Shown here piece after piece: positions 9,631 through 18,620 of a DNA stretch of 64,000 nt. The notes under the pieces are model-generated. The model ran no database searches. It saw nothing but the letters and a program-made list of their open reading frames with translations, and was not told the DNA's origin. Positions within the stretch are counted from its first letter, which is position 1. Every line of letters starts with the position of its first letter. This DNA is from a bacterium (GTDB taxonomy: Bacteria; Bacteroidota; Ignavibacteria; Kapaibacteriales; UBA7675): assembly GCA_030430495.1 (NCBI GenBank), contig JAUIKM010000015.1, positions 1 to 64,000 on the forward strand, given 5' to 3'. Both the position numbers and the translations under genes were made by a program.

Positions 9631-9668
9631 CCATTGTGAGCATGCCGGGACATACAATGGCCCGGCAT
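9631..9668. repeat. Two interleaved inverted repeats between convergent genes
   Basis: CCATTGT (9631-9637) pairs with ACAATGG (9654-9660), and ATGCCGGG (9642-9649) pairs with CCCGGCAT (9661-9668). The arms interleave, so the two hairpins are mutually exclusive alternatives. They lie between the convergent GT9 and VOC genes, where a terminator would be expected, but neither strand has a T-run afterwards. Confidence 0.5.
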
Positions 9669-9687
9669 ATCTCGCAGGTGCTGCTCT

Positions 9688-10095
9688 TCAACCTTTAAAC
9701 TCGCTTATCTCCAACAGGTGCCCGGCGGGATCCCGAAAAAAGGCCCTGACTTCGTGCTCGCTTTCCACGGGGTCCGTTAAAAACCGCGCCCCGCGATCGC
9801 TGAGAATTTTGTGCGCCGCACGACAGTCCGGCACGCGAATTGTCATGGCGTGCTGCACGCGATTGACATTCTCCGGCGCAACAAAATGAACATCGGGTTT
9901 GTCCGCCGTCGGCCCGCCGCCGGTGACGAGCAAAATCCAGGCTCCCAGAAATTGAACAACAACTGATGTGCCGCCGTATTCGCGGTACAGCGAAGCACCC
10001 AGCGTTTCCACGTAGAAATCTCGCGCCGCATTGATATCGTCCACAACCAGAATATTGGTCAGAGCCATGTCTTCGGCCGGAAACTTTGAACTCAT
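9688..10095 (-). CDS. VOC-family (glyoxalase/bleomycin-resistance fold) protein
   Basis: A 135-residue protein of the vicinal oxygen chelate superfamily with two beta-alpha-beta-beta-beta modules: VDDINAARDFYVETLG in the first half and a closing FFRDPAGHLLEI whose Glu is a usual metal ligand. Members include glyoxalases, dioxygenases and antibiotic-binding proteins; the substrate cannot be told. ATG 10095 is preferred because GGGAG precedes it; ATG 10068 is an alternative that would trim nine residues. It is convergent with the GT9 gene. Confidence 0.85.
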   Translation of the reverse strand: MSSKFPAEDMALTNILVVDDINAARDFYVETLGASLYREYGGTSVVVQFLGAWILLVTGGGPTADKPDVHFVAPENVNRVQHAMTIRVPDCRAAHKILSDRGARFLTDPVESEHEVRAFFRDPAGHLLEISEFKG

Positions 10096-10175
10096 GTTAT
10101 CGCGCTCCCGCAAATCGGTGTTGAACTTTATTAAACAACCTTCCTATGCAAAATCTCGGGGACTTCGCATTTAAC

Positions 10176-11327
10176 TTACAGCGCATCGTATATCTGCTGC
10201 ACTGACTCCGCATGACGCTGAATGCTGAACACGCTGCGCGCCCGCGCAAGCCCGCCGCGAACAAGTCGCTCGCGCTCCTCACGGGAATTCAACAGGCCTT
10301 CCACCGCGGATGAGATCGCGGCCGGCGATTCAGCATCGACCAACACGCCGCTGTCGCCGGTAATCGCATCCTTGACTCCACTGATATTGCTGCCGATTGC
10401 GATTGTCCCGCAGGCCATCGCTTCAAACAGCACGCGGCCCATGCCCTCAACCCCTTCGTGCGACGGCAGAATCAGCGCATCCGCAGCCTGCATCCACATC
10501 TGAATATTGTCTTGCTGCGGTAAAACAGATACAAAACCGGCAATACCGCGATCGACTATATCCTGCTGCAGATCATTTGATGTATCAACATCTGCCGGCG
10601 CTCCTATCAACAGACAGGAAAACTGCTCCGCCGTCAAACCGTGGTCGCGCAGCAGTTCCACAGCCGCCGTAAGATCGAAAATTCCCTTGCCGCGTTTCAG
10701 TTGACCGACAAAAACGAGGGTAAATGCAGTCTGCGACAGCCCGAACGTCCTGCGCACAGACCCTTTGTCGGCTACGGGCTTGAACACGTCCAGATCGACT
10801 CCGTTGTACACAGTGTGATACTTCGCTTCTATTGCCGGCGCTTCGTTGAATCGCTGTTTAACACCTTCTGAAATCCCGATCACCGCATCGGCGAAAGCCA
10901 GGTTAAATCTGTCCAGATGATGGCTGCGAGTCAAGCGAACATGCCACACCATTTTGGTCGCAACAGATCGACAGGCCAGACCACAGACAAACGCATCGCG
11001 CTCCGCATCCGGATGAACAATGTCGACGCGTTCAGCCTTGAACAAACGCCGCAAGCGTTTTACGTTGCGCGCCACTTGTAAAAACAGTTTCGGCTTGATC
11101 GGACATAGCGGCACGTGAATGACGCGGCAACCCAGCTCCTCCAGGTGTTGTGTTAACTCGCCCGGCCCCGGCGTTACCGCCAGCGGTTCATAACGAGATC
11201 TATCAAGCCGCCTGATCAGCGCAACCATACTCCGCTGACCGCCCATGCGCATGTGCCGGTAATGGCTGACGTAACAAACGCGCCTCCTGGCACTGCGGCG
11301 TTCGTCAGTGCTGGGATGCAAACTCAT
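10176..11327 (-). CDS. Glycosyltransferase family 4 (copy 2 of tandem pair)
   Basis: A 383-residue GT-B retaining glycosyltransferase. The N-terminal acceptor domain begins RVCYVSHYRHMRMGGQRS. The C-terminal GT4 domain has FVGQLKRGKGI and the donor-binding GVEGMGRVLFEAMACG, with the conserved ExxxxxxxE arrangement around the Glu residues. It is paralogous to the gene just upstream, with shared blocks GGQRS, LDRSR and EAMACG, and its start overlaps the stop of that gene by 23 bases, implying translational coupling. The pair probably adds successive sugars to a surface polysaccharide or LPS; donor and acceptor are unknown. Confidence 0.92.
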   Translation of the reverse strand: MSLHPSTDERRSARRRVCYVSHYRHMRMGGQRSMVALIRRLDRSRYEPLAVTPGPGELTQHLEELGCRVIHVPLCPIKPKLFLQVARNVKRLRRLFKAERVDIVHPDAERDAFVCGLACRSVATKMVWHVRLTRSHHLDRFNLAFADAVIGISEGVKQRFNEAPAIEAKYHTVYNGVDLDVFKPVADKGSVRRTFGLSQTAFTLVFVGQLKRGKGIFDLTAAVELLRDHGLTAEQFSCLLIGAPADVDTSNDLQQDIVDRGIAGFVSVLPQQDNIQMWMQAADALILPSHEGVEGMGRVLFEAMACGTIAIGSNISGVKDAITGDSGVLVDAESPAAISSAVEGLLNSREERERLVRGGLARARSVFSIQRHAESVQQIYDAL

Positions 11328-12426
11328 CGTATACCTGCTGGATTTTTTGCGCGTGTACTTTTACGTCAAAGACGGTTTTTGCGCGTTCCATGCCCCCCCG
11401 GCGGAGACGCGCCATTTCATCGGGACGTTTGATCAGATCGGACACCGCCGCGGCAATGGACGACGGCGATTTTTCCTCAAACAGAATTCCGGACTCCGGC
11501 GTTATGGCTTCGTTAACTCCCAGTGTGTCGGATCCAAGCGCAACCGCACCGCAGGCCATTGCTTCGAATATTACCCGCCCCATCCCCTCAACGCCATTGT
11601 GCGACGGCAGGATCGTCATGTCCACCGCTGCAAACCAGTCCTGAATATTCGCTTGCTGCGGTACTTCCCGCACGTGCGGCTTCAGCAAATCAGTTTCAAG
11701 CATCCGGTCCAGCTCGGGTTCCCAGTCGCCGCCGGACTGCCGTCGACCGATGATCAGCAACAGCGGCGGTTCTCCCGACACATTCTGCACGACGCCCTGC
11801 CAGGCCGCCAGCAAGTCCAGCACGCCTTTGCGGGCATTTATCTGTCCGACGTAGGCCGCAATGAGCCTGTTCTCAGGCAGCCCAAGTTGTCGTCGCAGCT
11901 CTGCGCGATTTTCCGCCGGACGGAAAACTGTCAGGTCAACGCCGTTGAACACCTTGCGCAGACGTTGCTGTTTAAGTGCAAACGGAAAGCGTCGAAAGAC
12001 TCCTTCTGAGATTCCAATCAAGCGATCGCATACGGCCACGACCATCCGATCCAGGTGATGCGCGCCGGCGACGCGCACGTGCCACAACACCGCCGTATTC
12101 AGTTTGCGCGCCGCCAGGCCGCAGTACAGTGTGGCCCGCTCGTTGTCCGAGTGAACAATGTCAATCCGCCTGTCCCGCAGAATGGCGCGGATCTGTTTAA
12201 GAGTACCCAGTACCGCCTTCAAACGTTTAACTCCCAGCGAGGGAAATGGAAGGACAAGCACCTCGGCTCCCAGTTGGCGAAAACGGTCCGCCAGCTCGCC
12301 TTCCCCGGCTACCAGCAAATATGGCTGAATCCTCGAGCGGTCCAGATGCTCAACCAGAGTCAGCAAACTCCGTTGACCGCCGCGACTGAGATCCGTCAGG
12401 TGACTGACGTACAGCACGTTCATCAT
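11305..12426 (-). CDS. Glycosyltransferase family 4 (copy 1 of tandem pair)
   Basis: A 373-residue GT4 enzyme: N-terminal VLYVSHLTDLSRGGQRS, central YVGQINARKG, and C-terminal NGVEGMGRVIFEAMACG for nucleotide-sugar binding. It is the first gene of a two-gene unit and is clearly related to the following GT4, so the pair arose by tandem duplication. There are two adjacent ATG codons (12426 and 12423) behind a GAGGA that lies very close, so the exact start is uncertain by one codon. The GT9 gene nearby suggests envelope polysaccharide synthesis. Confidence 0.92.
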   Translation of the reverse strand: MMNVLYVSHLTDLSRGGQRSLLTLVEHLDRSRIQPYLLVAGEGELADRFRQLGAEVLVLPFPSLGVKRLKAVLGTLKQIRAILRDRRIDIVHSDNERATLYCGLAARKLNTAVLWHVRVAGAHHLDRMVVAVCDRLIGISEGVFRRFPFALKQQRLRKVFNGVDLTVFRPAENRAELRRQLGLPENRLIAAYVGQINARKGVLDLLAAWQGVVQNVSGEPPLLLIIGRRQSGGDWEPELDRMLETDLLKPHVREVPQQANIQDWFAAVDMTILPSHNGVEGMGRVIFEAMACGAVALGSDTLGVNEAITPESGILFEEKSPSSIAAAVSDLIKRPDEMARLRRGGMERAKTVFDVKVHAQKIQQVYDEFASQH

Positions 12427-12604
12427 TCCTCAATTCCCCTTCGACGCCCACAGATCCACAAGTCGCACCAAAACAGTTCGTCCGTTCCCCATGGCAGTCC
12501 GCACAACGCTGTCACCGCGGAACTACCACATCGCAGATGCAGCTTGTTGTACATGTTGAGCTGAATGCGCCCTAAACAATGTTTACTGCTCACAACGAAG
12601 TTCA

Positions 12605-13828
12605 TCAGGCGGCAACGCACGCTCCATCTATCGGCTGCGCCTGAACGGCTTCCCGCCTCGCCCGACGTCCTGTTTCAGCTTCCGCAGCCTCGGCCGACGC
12701 CCGCTTCTTTGAGTCAGTAAGCCGTCGCAACGCGCGCCGACCGCGGGACGCCTGATCGACCAGATCGCCCGAATAATAGATGAGTTCCGACTCCGACACG
12801 GCGCTCGCATTGTATCGAAACATCAAATCGCAGACTCGCTGTCTGCCGGAACGAATTTCGTGAAAATATTCCAACATTCCCTGTTGCTGCCATACCGTAT
12901 CCTGCGGCAGGCGGCCAAATACACGGCGCAGGCGGCCGTATGTCTGTACTGATTTCTGGGCCCAATACCAGTCGAGCGCCTGCCGCCGCTGCTCCTGATT
13001 TGCGAGATACATGGCCATGGGAAACACCACATTGATGATGATCTCCCATCGCATCATATGCCCCTCATCCAGAATCTGCGTTTGCACCAGTCGATCCAGG
13101 CAGACTCCAAGATCCTCACGCAAACGCTCATCAAGCAACATCTGCAGCATGCGACAAATCACCGATTGTCGGATCGCAGCGCGCCAATTCTCTTCCGACG
13201 GCAAACCCACAGCCGCCGGTCGACGCTTTTTCCTGTTGAGCGAATCAAAAAACAACCCAAGCATTCGCAGCAGCGCCGTTGGTACGTCAAACATGTGGAA
13301 CAACTCGCGGGCATACGCCATCTTGCGCTCCAGCCTGCGCGCCGCATACTCCTGCAAAACCTGTAACGAATCCAGTACATCGTCGCTGGTTTCGCGCGTC
13401 TGCCGCCTGCGCCTCAGGTCTGCACGCCAGGTCGCGTACAGTTCCCTCGCCGGCAGCACAACCGTATACCGTCCGTATTCATCCGTCAGGTCATTCTCAA
13501 GTACGGCATGCACCAGTACATCGCGAAAGCGTTCGTCGTGGTGATGACCGTGCCGCCGCCAGTCGGATGCCCGCATGTGCACCTCGACGTCGCCGCACTC
13601 AATACTGCCTCTGCACACAAAAGCCGCCTCGCGGAAGTCCGGCCCCGCATCGAGGTTCCATTCGCCGCAGGCCAGTACTTCTATCTCGTCTCCACTCGTC
13701 GATGTAAACATCCGACCGGGATTGTCAAACAGATGTCGCACCAGTTTCTGCACGTACACTTCCGGCAGCGCCATCAGCGCATTGACTATTTCCGCTGTAG
13801 ATTCTTTCGCTTCAATGATGGCTGTCAC
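12605..13828 (-). CDS. DUF2851 family protein
   Basis: A 407-residue protein of the uncharacterised DUF2851 family, common in Bacteroidota and Chlorobi. Recognisable family features are the N-terminal stretch GEWNLDAGPDFREA and GDVEVHMRASDW, followed by HHHDERFRDVLVHAV. The middle contains an Arg-rich helical part and the end is basic and Ala-rich. The start is GTG 13828, supported by a near-perfect AGGAGGT with a seven-base spacer. No enzymatic function is known; a nuclease-like fold has been suggested in general annotation but nothing here proves it. Confidence 0.85.
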   Translation of the reverse strand: MTAIIEAKESTAEIVNALMALPEVYVQKLVRHLFDNPGRMFTSTSGDEIEVLACGEWNLDAGPDFREAAFVCRGSIECGDVEVHMRASDWRRHGHHHDERFRDVLVHAVLENDLTDEYGRYTVVLPARELYATWRADLRRRRQTRETSDDVLDSLQVLQEYAARRLERKMAYARELFHMFDVPTALLRMLGLFFDSLNRKKRRPAAVGLPSEENWRAAIRQSVICRMLQMLLDERLREDLGVCLDRLVQTQILDEGHMMRWEIIINVVFPMAMYLANQEQRRQALDWYWAQKSVQTYGRLRRVFGRLPQDTVWQQQGMLEYFHEIRSGRQRVCDLMFRYNASAVSESELIYYSGDLVDQASRGRRALRRLTDSKKRASAEAAEAETGRRARREAVQAQPIDGACVAA

Positions 13829-14647
13829 AGTTTACCTCCTGACTCCGGCCGGTTGCACAACTGCTGGGACGCATCCCGTCCAACGTGATGATTCAACATG
13901 CGGCGCTGCCCTCGCGAATAAAAGCACATAAAATTGAAAGGGCTGTTTTTCGTGGTTCACCGGTCAATTTTTGCTCCTGAGCGCAACTGACTCATCAATT
14001 CGCAACTCCCCCTCCGCCAATTTCCGGTCGCTACAAAACAATCGCTACAGGAGGTCCGCATTCAGGCCCTGTTCCACTTTTCAGATTGCTTGTTTGTGAA
14101 TATCACCAAAGGGCTGTCGGAACACTTGGAAAATCGGGATTATTTGACCAAGTTCGGAATGTCATCTCACTTTCAGAATCATTAATCATGCACTAAACTT
14201 AATGGTCGCGTGCGCTCCAGATCGCTGATCGATATGCTCCGCTTTCGAATCGTGTGTTTGGTGCGACGAACGTCTGCCAGAGCCATCTTTGCGACTTCTC
14301 AATATTTTTTACCAATTTTTATTTGCAATGCTTGGCGCGATGTGGCTTTATTAGACAATTATTCTTTGTCCTGAATCAATAAGTAAATTTTGCCGAATGT
14401 TTACATCAAGGTTGTGTATCATCGGCTTTTCACATTTCCGCTGCGGGCTGCGGTGCCGCCCGTGTGGCTTGTAATTTTGACGTGCCGCGCGAATTACTCT
14501 TACGGGATGCCCGCAGATTAATCGCATAATTAAGTGAATGCGTCGGCAATGTAAGCATTCGCTTACCAATGTGCAAGTTTCATTCGACTTCAACGAATGG
14601 GTGTTGCCGTAATTCAACATTCACACACCGATCCAGCAGGATAAGTC
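13829..14647. other. 819-bp AT-rich region without a gene
   Basis: This stretch separates the start of DUF2851 (read leftwards) from the start of the double-HTH gene (read rightwards). It is noticeably AT-rich, with T-runs around 14300-14340. Open frames in it look unlike proteins. The right end carries two dyads described separately; nothing else was recognised. Confidence 0.6.
14551..14599. promoter_or_regulatory. Two dyad symmetries upstream of the HTH gene, putative operators
   Basis: GTAAGC-ATTC-GCTTAC at 14551-14566 is a perfect 6-bp dyad with a four-base centre. CATTCG-N7-CGAATG at 14581-14599 is a second perfect dyad. Both contain the word CATTCG and lie 50-100 bases before the start of a CI-type HTH protein, where an autoregulatory operator would be expected. 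Function is inferred from position. Confidence 0.45.
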
Positions 14648-15277
14648 ATGAGCAAGTTAATTGGTGAACGATTGCGCAAGGTTGCCGATATGGTCGGTGG
14701 TGTTAAGAAATTTTCAAATGAATGGGGAATGGCCGCGCCGGGACTATACAATTACTTCAAAGGCAAAACCAAACCCGGCGCCGATGTGCTCAATCGGCTC
14801 TACCACCTCGGCTTTGGCCTGGACTGGCTCGTCACCGGCAATGGCATGATGTTTGCCAACAACGAAGCCGGACGGCGCATGCGACTCAAGTACATTCAGA
14901 AAAATCGGATAGAGTCCGGTGAGGATGTTCACACGCGCCTGCGCTACTTCGCCGAGGCCAACTTTGAGTCCGTTGAAAACTTTGCCGCCATGCTGGGAAA
15001 ATCCGGTGAAGACATCCAGCCCTATTTTGAATCCCGCAAACCGGGAACGGGAATGCTCGAAGACCTTGCGGAAATGGGCTGCAATCTCAACTGGCTTCTC
15101 CTCGGCGCCGGCGCTGATGTTTCCCGGCCGCTCCACGAAAGCGCGATGAAAGTCGAGCAACCGAGTGAGGTGTTTCTGAAAATCACGTATTCAAGCGAAC
15201 AGTTTTCAATCCGCGAGATCGCGCCGGATCAGCTGCATGCCGCCGATGCCGATAAAGGCGGGATGGAAGTGCAGTAA
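14648..15277 (+). CDS. Protein with two tandem CI-repressor-type helix-turn-helix domains
   Basis: A 209-residue protein made of two related modules. Module 1 (about residues 1-75) has GLYNYFKGKTKPGADVLNRL followed by LDWLVTGNGMMF, the pattern of the bacteriophage CI repressor HTH family. Module 2 (about 90-160) repeats it in degenerate form, ending LNWLLLGAGADV. Each recognition helix would sit in the NYFKGK or PYFESRK segment. The C-terminal 45 residues hold no S24 peptidase domain, so it is not a self-cleaving repressor. AGGA lies eight bases before ATG 14648. Two dyads upstream could be its operators. No other phage genes are nearby. Confidence 0.8.
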   Translation: MSKLIGERLRKVADMVGGVKKFSNEWGMAAPGLYNYFKGKTKPGADVLNRLYHLGFGLDWLVTGNGMMFANNEAGRRMRLKYIQKNRIESGEDVHTRLRYFAEANFESVENFAAMLGKSGEDIQPYFESRKPGTGMLEDLAEMGCNLNWLLLGAGADVSRPLHESAMKVEQPSEVFLKITYSSEQFSIREIAPDQLHAADADKGGMEVQ

Positions 15278-15317
15278 CAATCATTCGGGCCGCGTCGTCG
15301 CTTCGCCAACCACAGCC

Positions 15318-16517
15318 TCAGATCAGCCCAAATTTCACCAGCCGCCGGTACAGAGTCCGCTCGGAGATGCCCAACACCTCCGCGGCTTTGCGTCGATTGC
15401 CCGACACGTGGTCCAGCGCCCGCCGGATCATCATCTCCTCCGACCGCTCCAGATCGAATTCCGCTTCCGCCGACGATGCATCATCTTCTATCGCGTCGGC
15501 TTCCTCAATCGGTGGCAATTCGTAGCGCCGCCGCCTGCGCTCGTCTTCGCGGTTGATCAGAGCCTGTTTCAGCTCGCGCAGCTCCGTCTGGATTTCCAAC
15601 ACCGTTTTGTATATCAACTCGCGTTCCACCTGGTCCGACGTCTTGCCGTTCAGATGAACCAGCGATGCGCCTGTACCGCCGGAAGTGGAATGTTGAAAAT
15701 TGCCGCCCCGGTAAATATCCGTCCCCGGCGCTTTGAGCGCGCGCGGCACGTAGGGCCGTATCGTCGCAGGAGTGATCATCTCCCCGCGCTCAAGTGTCGT
15801 AATAGTGACAATCATGTTGCGCAGCTCGCGCACATTGCCCTGCCAGGGCAGATTTTTCAGAAATTGCAGCGCCTCGCCGGAGATGCCGCGGTACTCAAAG
15901 CCGTGCTCCGCCGCAACGCTGCGCCCGAACATCTCAACCAGCGGTCCAATGTCTTCCGGCCGTTCGCGCAGAGGCGGCAGATGTATCTGAACCGCGTTCA
16001 GGCGGAAGTAGAGGTCCTGCCGGAACAGCCCATCCGCCACATCCTGCTCCAGCGTGCGGTTTGTTGCGGCCAGCACCCGGACGTCCGTGTACAGCGTGTC
16101 CGACGACCCGACACGTGAAAATTCGCCGCTCTCCAGCACCCGCAGCAGTTTCACCTGTGTGCCGATCGGCATTTCACCGATTTCATCGAGAAAGATGGTG
16201 CCGCCGTCCGCAGCTTCAAAGTAACCTTTGCGACGCTCCACGGCGCCGGTAAACGCACCGCGTTCATGGCCGAACAGCTCCGATTCCAACAGGTTTTCCG
16301 GAATGGCGCCGCAATTCAGACTCACCAGGCGTCTGCCCGAGCGTTTGCTCAGTCCGTGCAGTGCGCGCGCAAATACGTCTTTGCCGGTTCCGCTCTCTCC
16401 GGTTATCAGCACGCTCAGGTCGGTCGGCGCTACCTGCACCAGCCGCTCAACCGCCTGCTGTATCAGCAGCGACTCGCCGACAATGCCAAAACGTCTCTTG
16501 ATTGTAGCCAGATCCAA
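15318..16517 (-). CDS. Sigma-54-dependent transcriptional activator lacking a sensor domain
   Basis: A 399-residue bacterial enhancer-binding protein. The AAA+ domain spans about residues 10-235 with Walker A GESGTGKD, the sigma-54 contact loop GAFTGA, Walker B GGTIFLDEIGE and the arginine-finger region FRQDLYFRLN. The end carries a Fis-type HTH (NRRKAAEVLGISERTLYRRL). There is no receiver, PAS or GAF domain in front, so activity must be controlled by amount, by a partner or by constitutive action, as for PspF. The middle (240-350) is a charged linker. The start appears to be TTG 16517 behind GGGGTAG. Convergent with the HTH gene; rhodanese gene upstream on the same strand. Confidence 0.93.
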   Translation of the reverse strand: MDLATIKRRFGIVGESLLIQQAVERLVQVAPTDLSVLITGESGTGKDVFARALHGLSKRSGRRLVSLNCGAIPENLLESELFGHERGAFTGAVERRKGYFEAADGGTIFLDEIGEMPIGTQVKLLRVLESGEFSRVGSSDTLYTDVRVLAATNRTLEQDVADGLFRQDLYFRLNAVQIHLPPLRERPEDIGPLVEMFGRSVAAEHGFEYRGISGEALQFLKNLPWQGNVRELRNMIVTITTLERGEMITPATIRPYVPRALKAPGTDIYRGGNFQHSTSGGTGASLVHLNGKTSDQVERELIYKTVLEIQTELRELKQALINREDERRRRRYELPPIEEADAIEDDASSAEAEFDLERSEEMMIRRALDHVSGNRRKAAEVLGISERTLYRRLVKFGLI

Positions 16518-16544
16518 ACGCTACCCCTGCAATTTACGTGGCCG

Positions 16545-17315
16545 CTATTTCCCCTGTTTGGCGGTCCACTCGATATAGCCGCCCTTGTAGACGTACACAT
16601 TCTCAAACCCGAAGCCGGTCATGACTTCCGCCAGTTCAATACTCAGATCGCAATTGCCGCCGCCGCAGTACACCACGTACAGTTTGTCGCGCGGCCACGT
16701 AAGCATCTCGGGCAAGTGTTCCTCATGCTCAGGTGTAAAAATATTGACGGCATTGCCGATATGGCCTTCTGCGAATTCGTCCGCATTGCGGGCATCGACG
16801 AACTGCACCTTGTCGTTGCCCAGCATCTTTACAACCTGATCGTATTTGACGACTTTCACCGGCCCCAGATCGTGCTCCTCGTCGGCACCTTCGTCTTGTG
16901 CGGCGTTGTCCGTGGTTTTTGTTGACTGGGTCGGCTCGGCCGGCCTGACCTGATCCATACCATTTTTGTTTGTACCGCCGGCGTCGGCAAGTGACTGCCC
17001 ATTCGGGTCATTGAATTCCTGAGCACTGCCGGCTGTGTGGTCGCCGTGTCCATTCGCCGGTTCGGCTGAAGGCGTCCGGTCTCCGTGGCTGTCGGCGCTG
17101 AAAACGTCTTCCGCCGCCTGTGACAGCGCCGCGTCCGTCGTTTCGCTCTGTTCCTCGCCCAGCTTGCTGAGAAGCTCGTCGTCGCTGGTTTCAACGGTGG
17201 CGGTTTTTTCGCGCCACAGATCCAGTTCGGTGGCGCTGTAATTGTTGTAGATCAACCCGATCGCGCCGGCGGCAACTATGATGAAAAATGCGTCGCGGAT
17301 GTATGAACCCTTCAT
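16545..17315 (-). CDS. Membrane-anchored rhodanese-like protein
   Basis: A 256-residue protein with an N-terminal transmembrane segment (residues about 8-23, FFIIVAAGAIGLIY), a long acidic, low-complexity linker (about 40-150), and a C-terminal rhodanese domain (about 155-255). The domain has VDARNADEFAEGHIGNAVNI and the active-loop cysteine in VVYCGGGNC. Rhodanese domains carry sulfur as a persulfide or act as scaffolds; the orientation suggests a periplasmic domain. AGGAG precedes ATG 17315. It starts between the J-domain gene and the sigma-54 activator gene, all on the minus strand. Confidence 0.88.
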   Translation of the reverse strand: MKGSYIRDAFFIIVAAGAIGLIYNNYSATELDLWREKTATVETSDDELLSKLGEEQSETTDAALSQAAEDVFSADSHGDRTPSAEPANGHGDHTAGSAQEFNDPNGQSLADAGGTNKNGMDQVRPAEPTQSTKTTDNAAQDEGADEEHDLGPVKVVKYDQVVKMLGNDKVQFVDARNADEFAEGHIGNAVNIFTPEHEEHLPEMLTWPRDKLYVVYCGGGNCDLSIELAEVMTGFGFENVYVYKGGYIEWTAKQGK

Positions 17316-17343
17316 GTATTTCTCCTGCTTGATTGCGGCTTCC

Positions 17344-17766
17344 TCAACTGAAATTGCGGGCTTTTTTCAGGAAACTGTAGGCGTTATTGATTTCCCGCGA
17401 ACGTTTGGCGGCGCGTTCCCGCACGTCTTCGCTCTGGGTTGCAACCCGGTCGGGGTGATGCTCGCGAATCAGTTTTTTGTAGGCGCTCTTGATGGTATCC
17501 GCGTCGGCATGCGCCGGCACCTGCAGCACCCGGCATGCTTCGGCGATGGTCATTTCACCGTTGCGCGCCGCACCGGCCCGCTGCTGGTTTTGCTGCGACG
17601 ACTGCCGCTGCTCCCGCGCCGGTTCCTGCTCTTTCTCGCTGTTGAGTTCGTCGATGATCCGGCGCAACTCTTCGTCTTCGGACTCGGCTTCGCGGCGGAA
17701 GGAAAAATCCGAGTCGTTCATATAGGACTTAGCGATGTTGACCGCACGCCGCCAAAGCTGATTCAT
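17344..17766 (-). CDS. Small J-domain protein
   Basis: A 140-residue protein whose C-terminal half is a J domain: ADTIKSAYKKLIREHHPDRV with the HPD tripeptide needed to stimulate DnaK, then a closing INNAYSFLKK helix. The N-terminal half is charged and Gln-rich without known domains, and the J domain sits at the C-terminus as in DjlA-like or TerB-associated proteins. It lacks the zinc-finger and substrate domains of DnaJ, so it probably recruits Hsp70 to one particular client. The gene lies 28 bases upstream of the rhodanese gene on the same strand. Confidence 0.88.
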   Translation of the reverse strand: MNQLWRRAVNIAKSYMNDSDFSFRREAESEDEELRRIIDELNSEKEQEPAREQRQSSQQNQQRAGAARNGEMTIAEACRVLQVPAHADADTIKSAYKKLIREHHPDRVATQSEDVRERAAKRSREINNAYSFLKKARNFS

Positions 17767-17884
17767 AGTTTTTTACCCATTGACAAACAAAAAGGAACAG
17801 GCAAAATTGCGCAGGTCGATCCTAAGACGCAGGTTTGCCCTGATGAGTTTCCGCGAAGTCCGATCGCATTCCGACCGGTGCATT

Positions 17885-18433
17885 TTATGCGTCGAGCGGC
17901 ACGTGACGAGCGATAAGGGCCACCGCTTCGTCGACGTCCGATGCAAAGTGCAGGAAGGACGTGGCCGCCAGCGCCTGCTCCGAATAGAACGACATCGTCT
18001 CCACCACCTCGCGCCACTGCTCGCACAGACAAACAATGGGGCAAGCCGTGATAACGCCGCGGCTCTTGAGCGCCCACACCATCGCCAGTTCCAGCAGCGT
18101 GCCCGGCCCGCCTTCCAGGATGACAAAAGCATCGCCCAGGCCGACGAGTTCCATCAGCCGATCCGTGTAGGAATCGGCCTCAATGCGCGTGGCAACGTAT
18201 TCGTTGGGCGCCTCAACGCGGCTGCTCAGGGTCACGCCTATCGTCGTGACCTTGCCGCTGTGCGCGCCTTTGAGTGCGGCTTCCATTGTCCCGCCATAAC
18301 CGCCCGTTGCAACGGCATATCCCGCCGCGCCCAATCGTTTGCCCACCGCTTCGGCGATGCGATAATTCGTCGAATCCGGCCGCGAACTGCCGCTGCCGCA
18401 CACCACTACGGTTTTCTGATAGTTCCTGCTCAT
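17885..18433 (-). CDS. LOG-family (TIGR00725-like) nucleotide-binding protein
   Basis: A 182-residue Rossmann-like protein of the LOG/lysine-decarboxylase-like family. It has VVVCGSGSS near the N-terminus, GGYGGTMEAALKGA, and EGGPGTLLEL in place of the canonical PGGxGTxxE motif of cytokinin riboside phosphoribohydrolases. The Pro-to-Glu change is typical of the TIGR00725 subgroup, whose function is less certain than true LOG enzymes. ATG 18433 behind AGGGGAA is a better start than the upstream frame to 18484. It is divergent from the RidA gene. Confidence 0.87.
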   Translation of the reverse strand: MSRNYQKTVVVCGSGSSRPDSTNYRIAEAVGKRLGAAGYAVATGGYGGTMEAALKGAHSGKVTTIGVTLSSRVEAPNEYVATRIEADSYTDRLMELVGLGDAFVILEGGPGTLLELAMVWALKSRGVITACPIVCLCEQWREVVETMSFYSEQALAATSFLHFASDVDEAVALIARHVPLDA

Positions 18434-18620
18434 GGTTCCCCTTTGTTGTCGCTCGTGCCGACGTGAAACGCAGCAGCATGACACATGTGCGCCTGAGGGC
18501 GGAAATTACGCAAGTTTTGACAGGGCAGGAAGAGAATTTCGGGAGGCCGACCGCGTGCCGTCTGGCAGTGATTGCCTAGATTTGCAGCGGTGAATTGTTC
18601 ATACTTTGTTGAGGATAAAC

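Noticed and set aside
12573-12585. Palindrome TAAACAATGTTTA between a GT4 gene and DUF2851
   Set aside because: Only 13 bases, AT-rich, and built from the generally abundant TTAAAC-type word, so no specific role can be argued.
14351-14620. Minus-strand frame of 89 codons before the HTH gene
   Set aside because: Covers the putative operators and has no family likeness or ribosome binding site.
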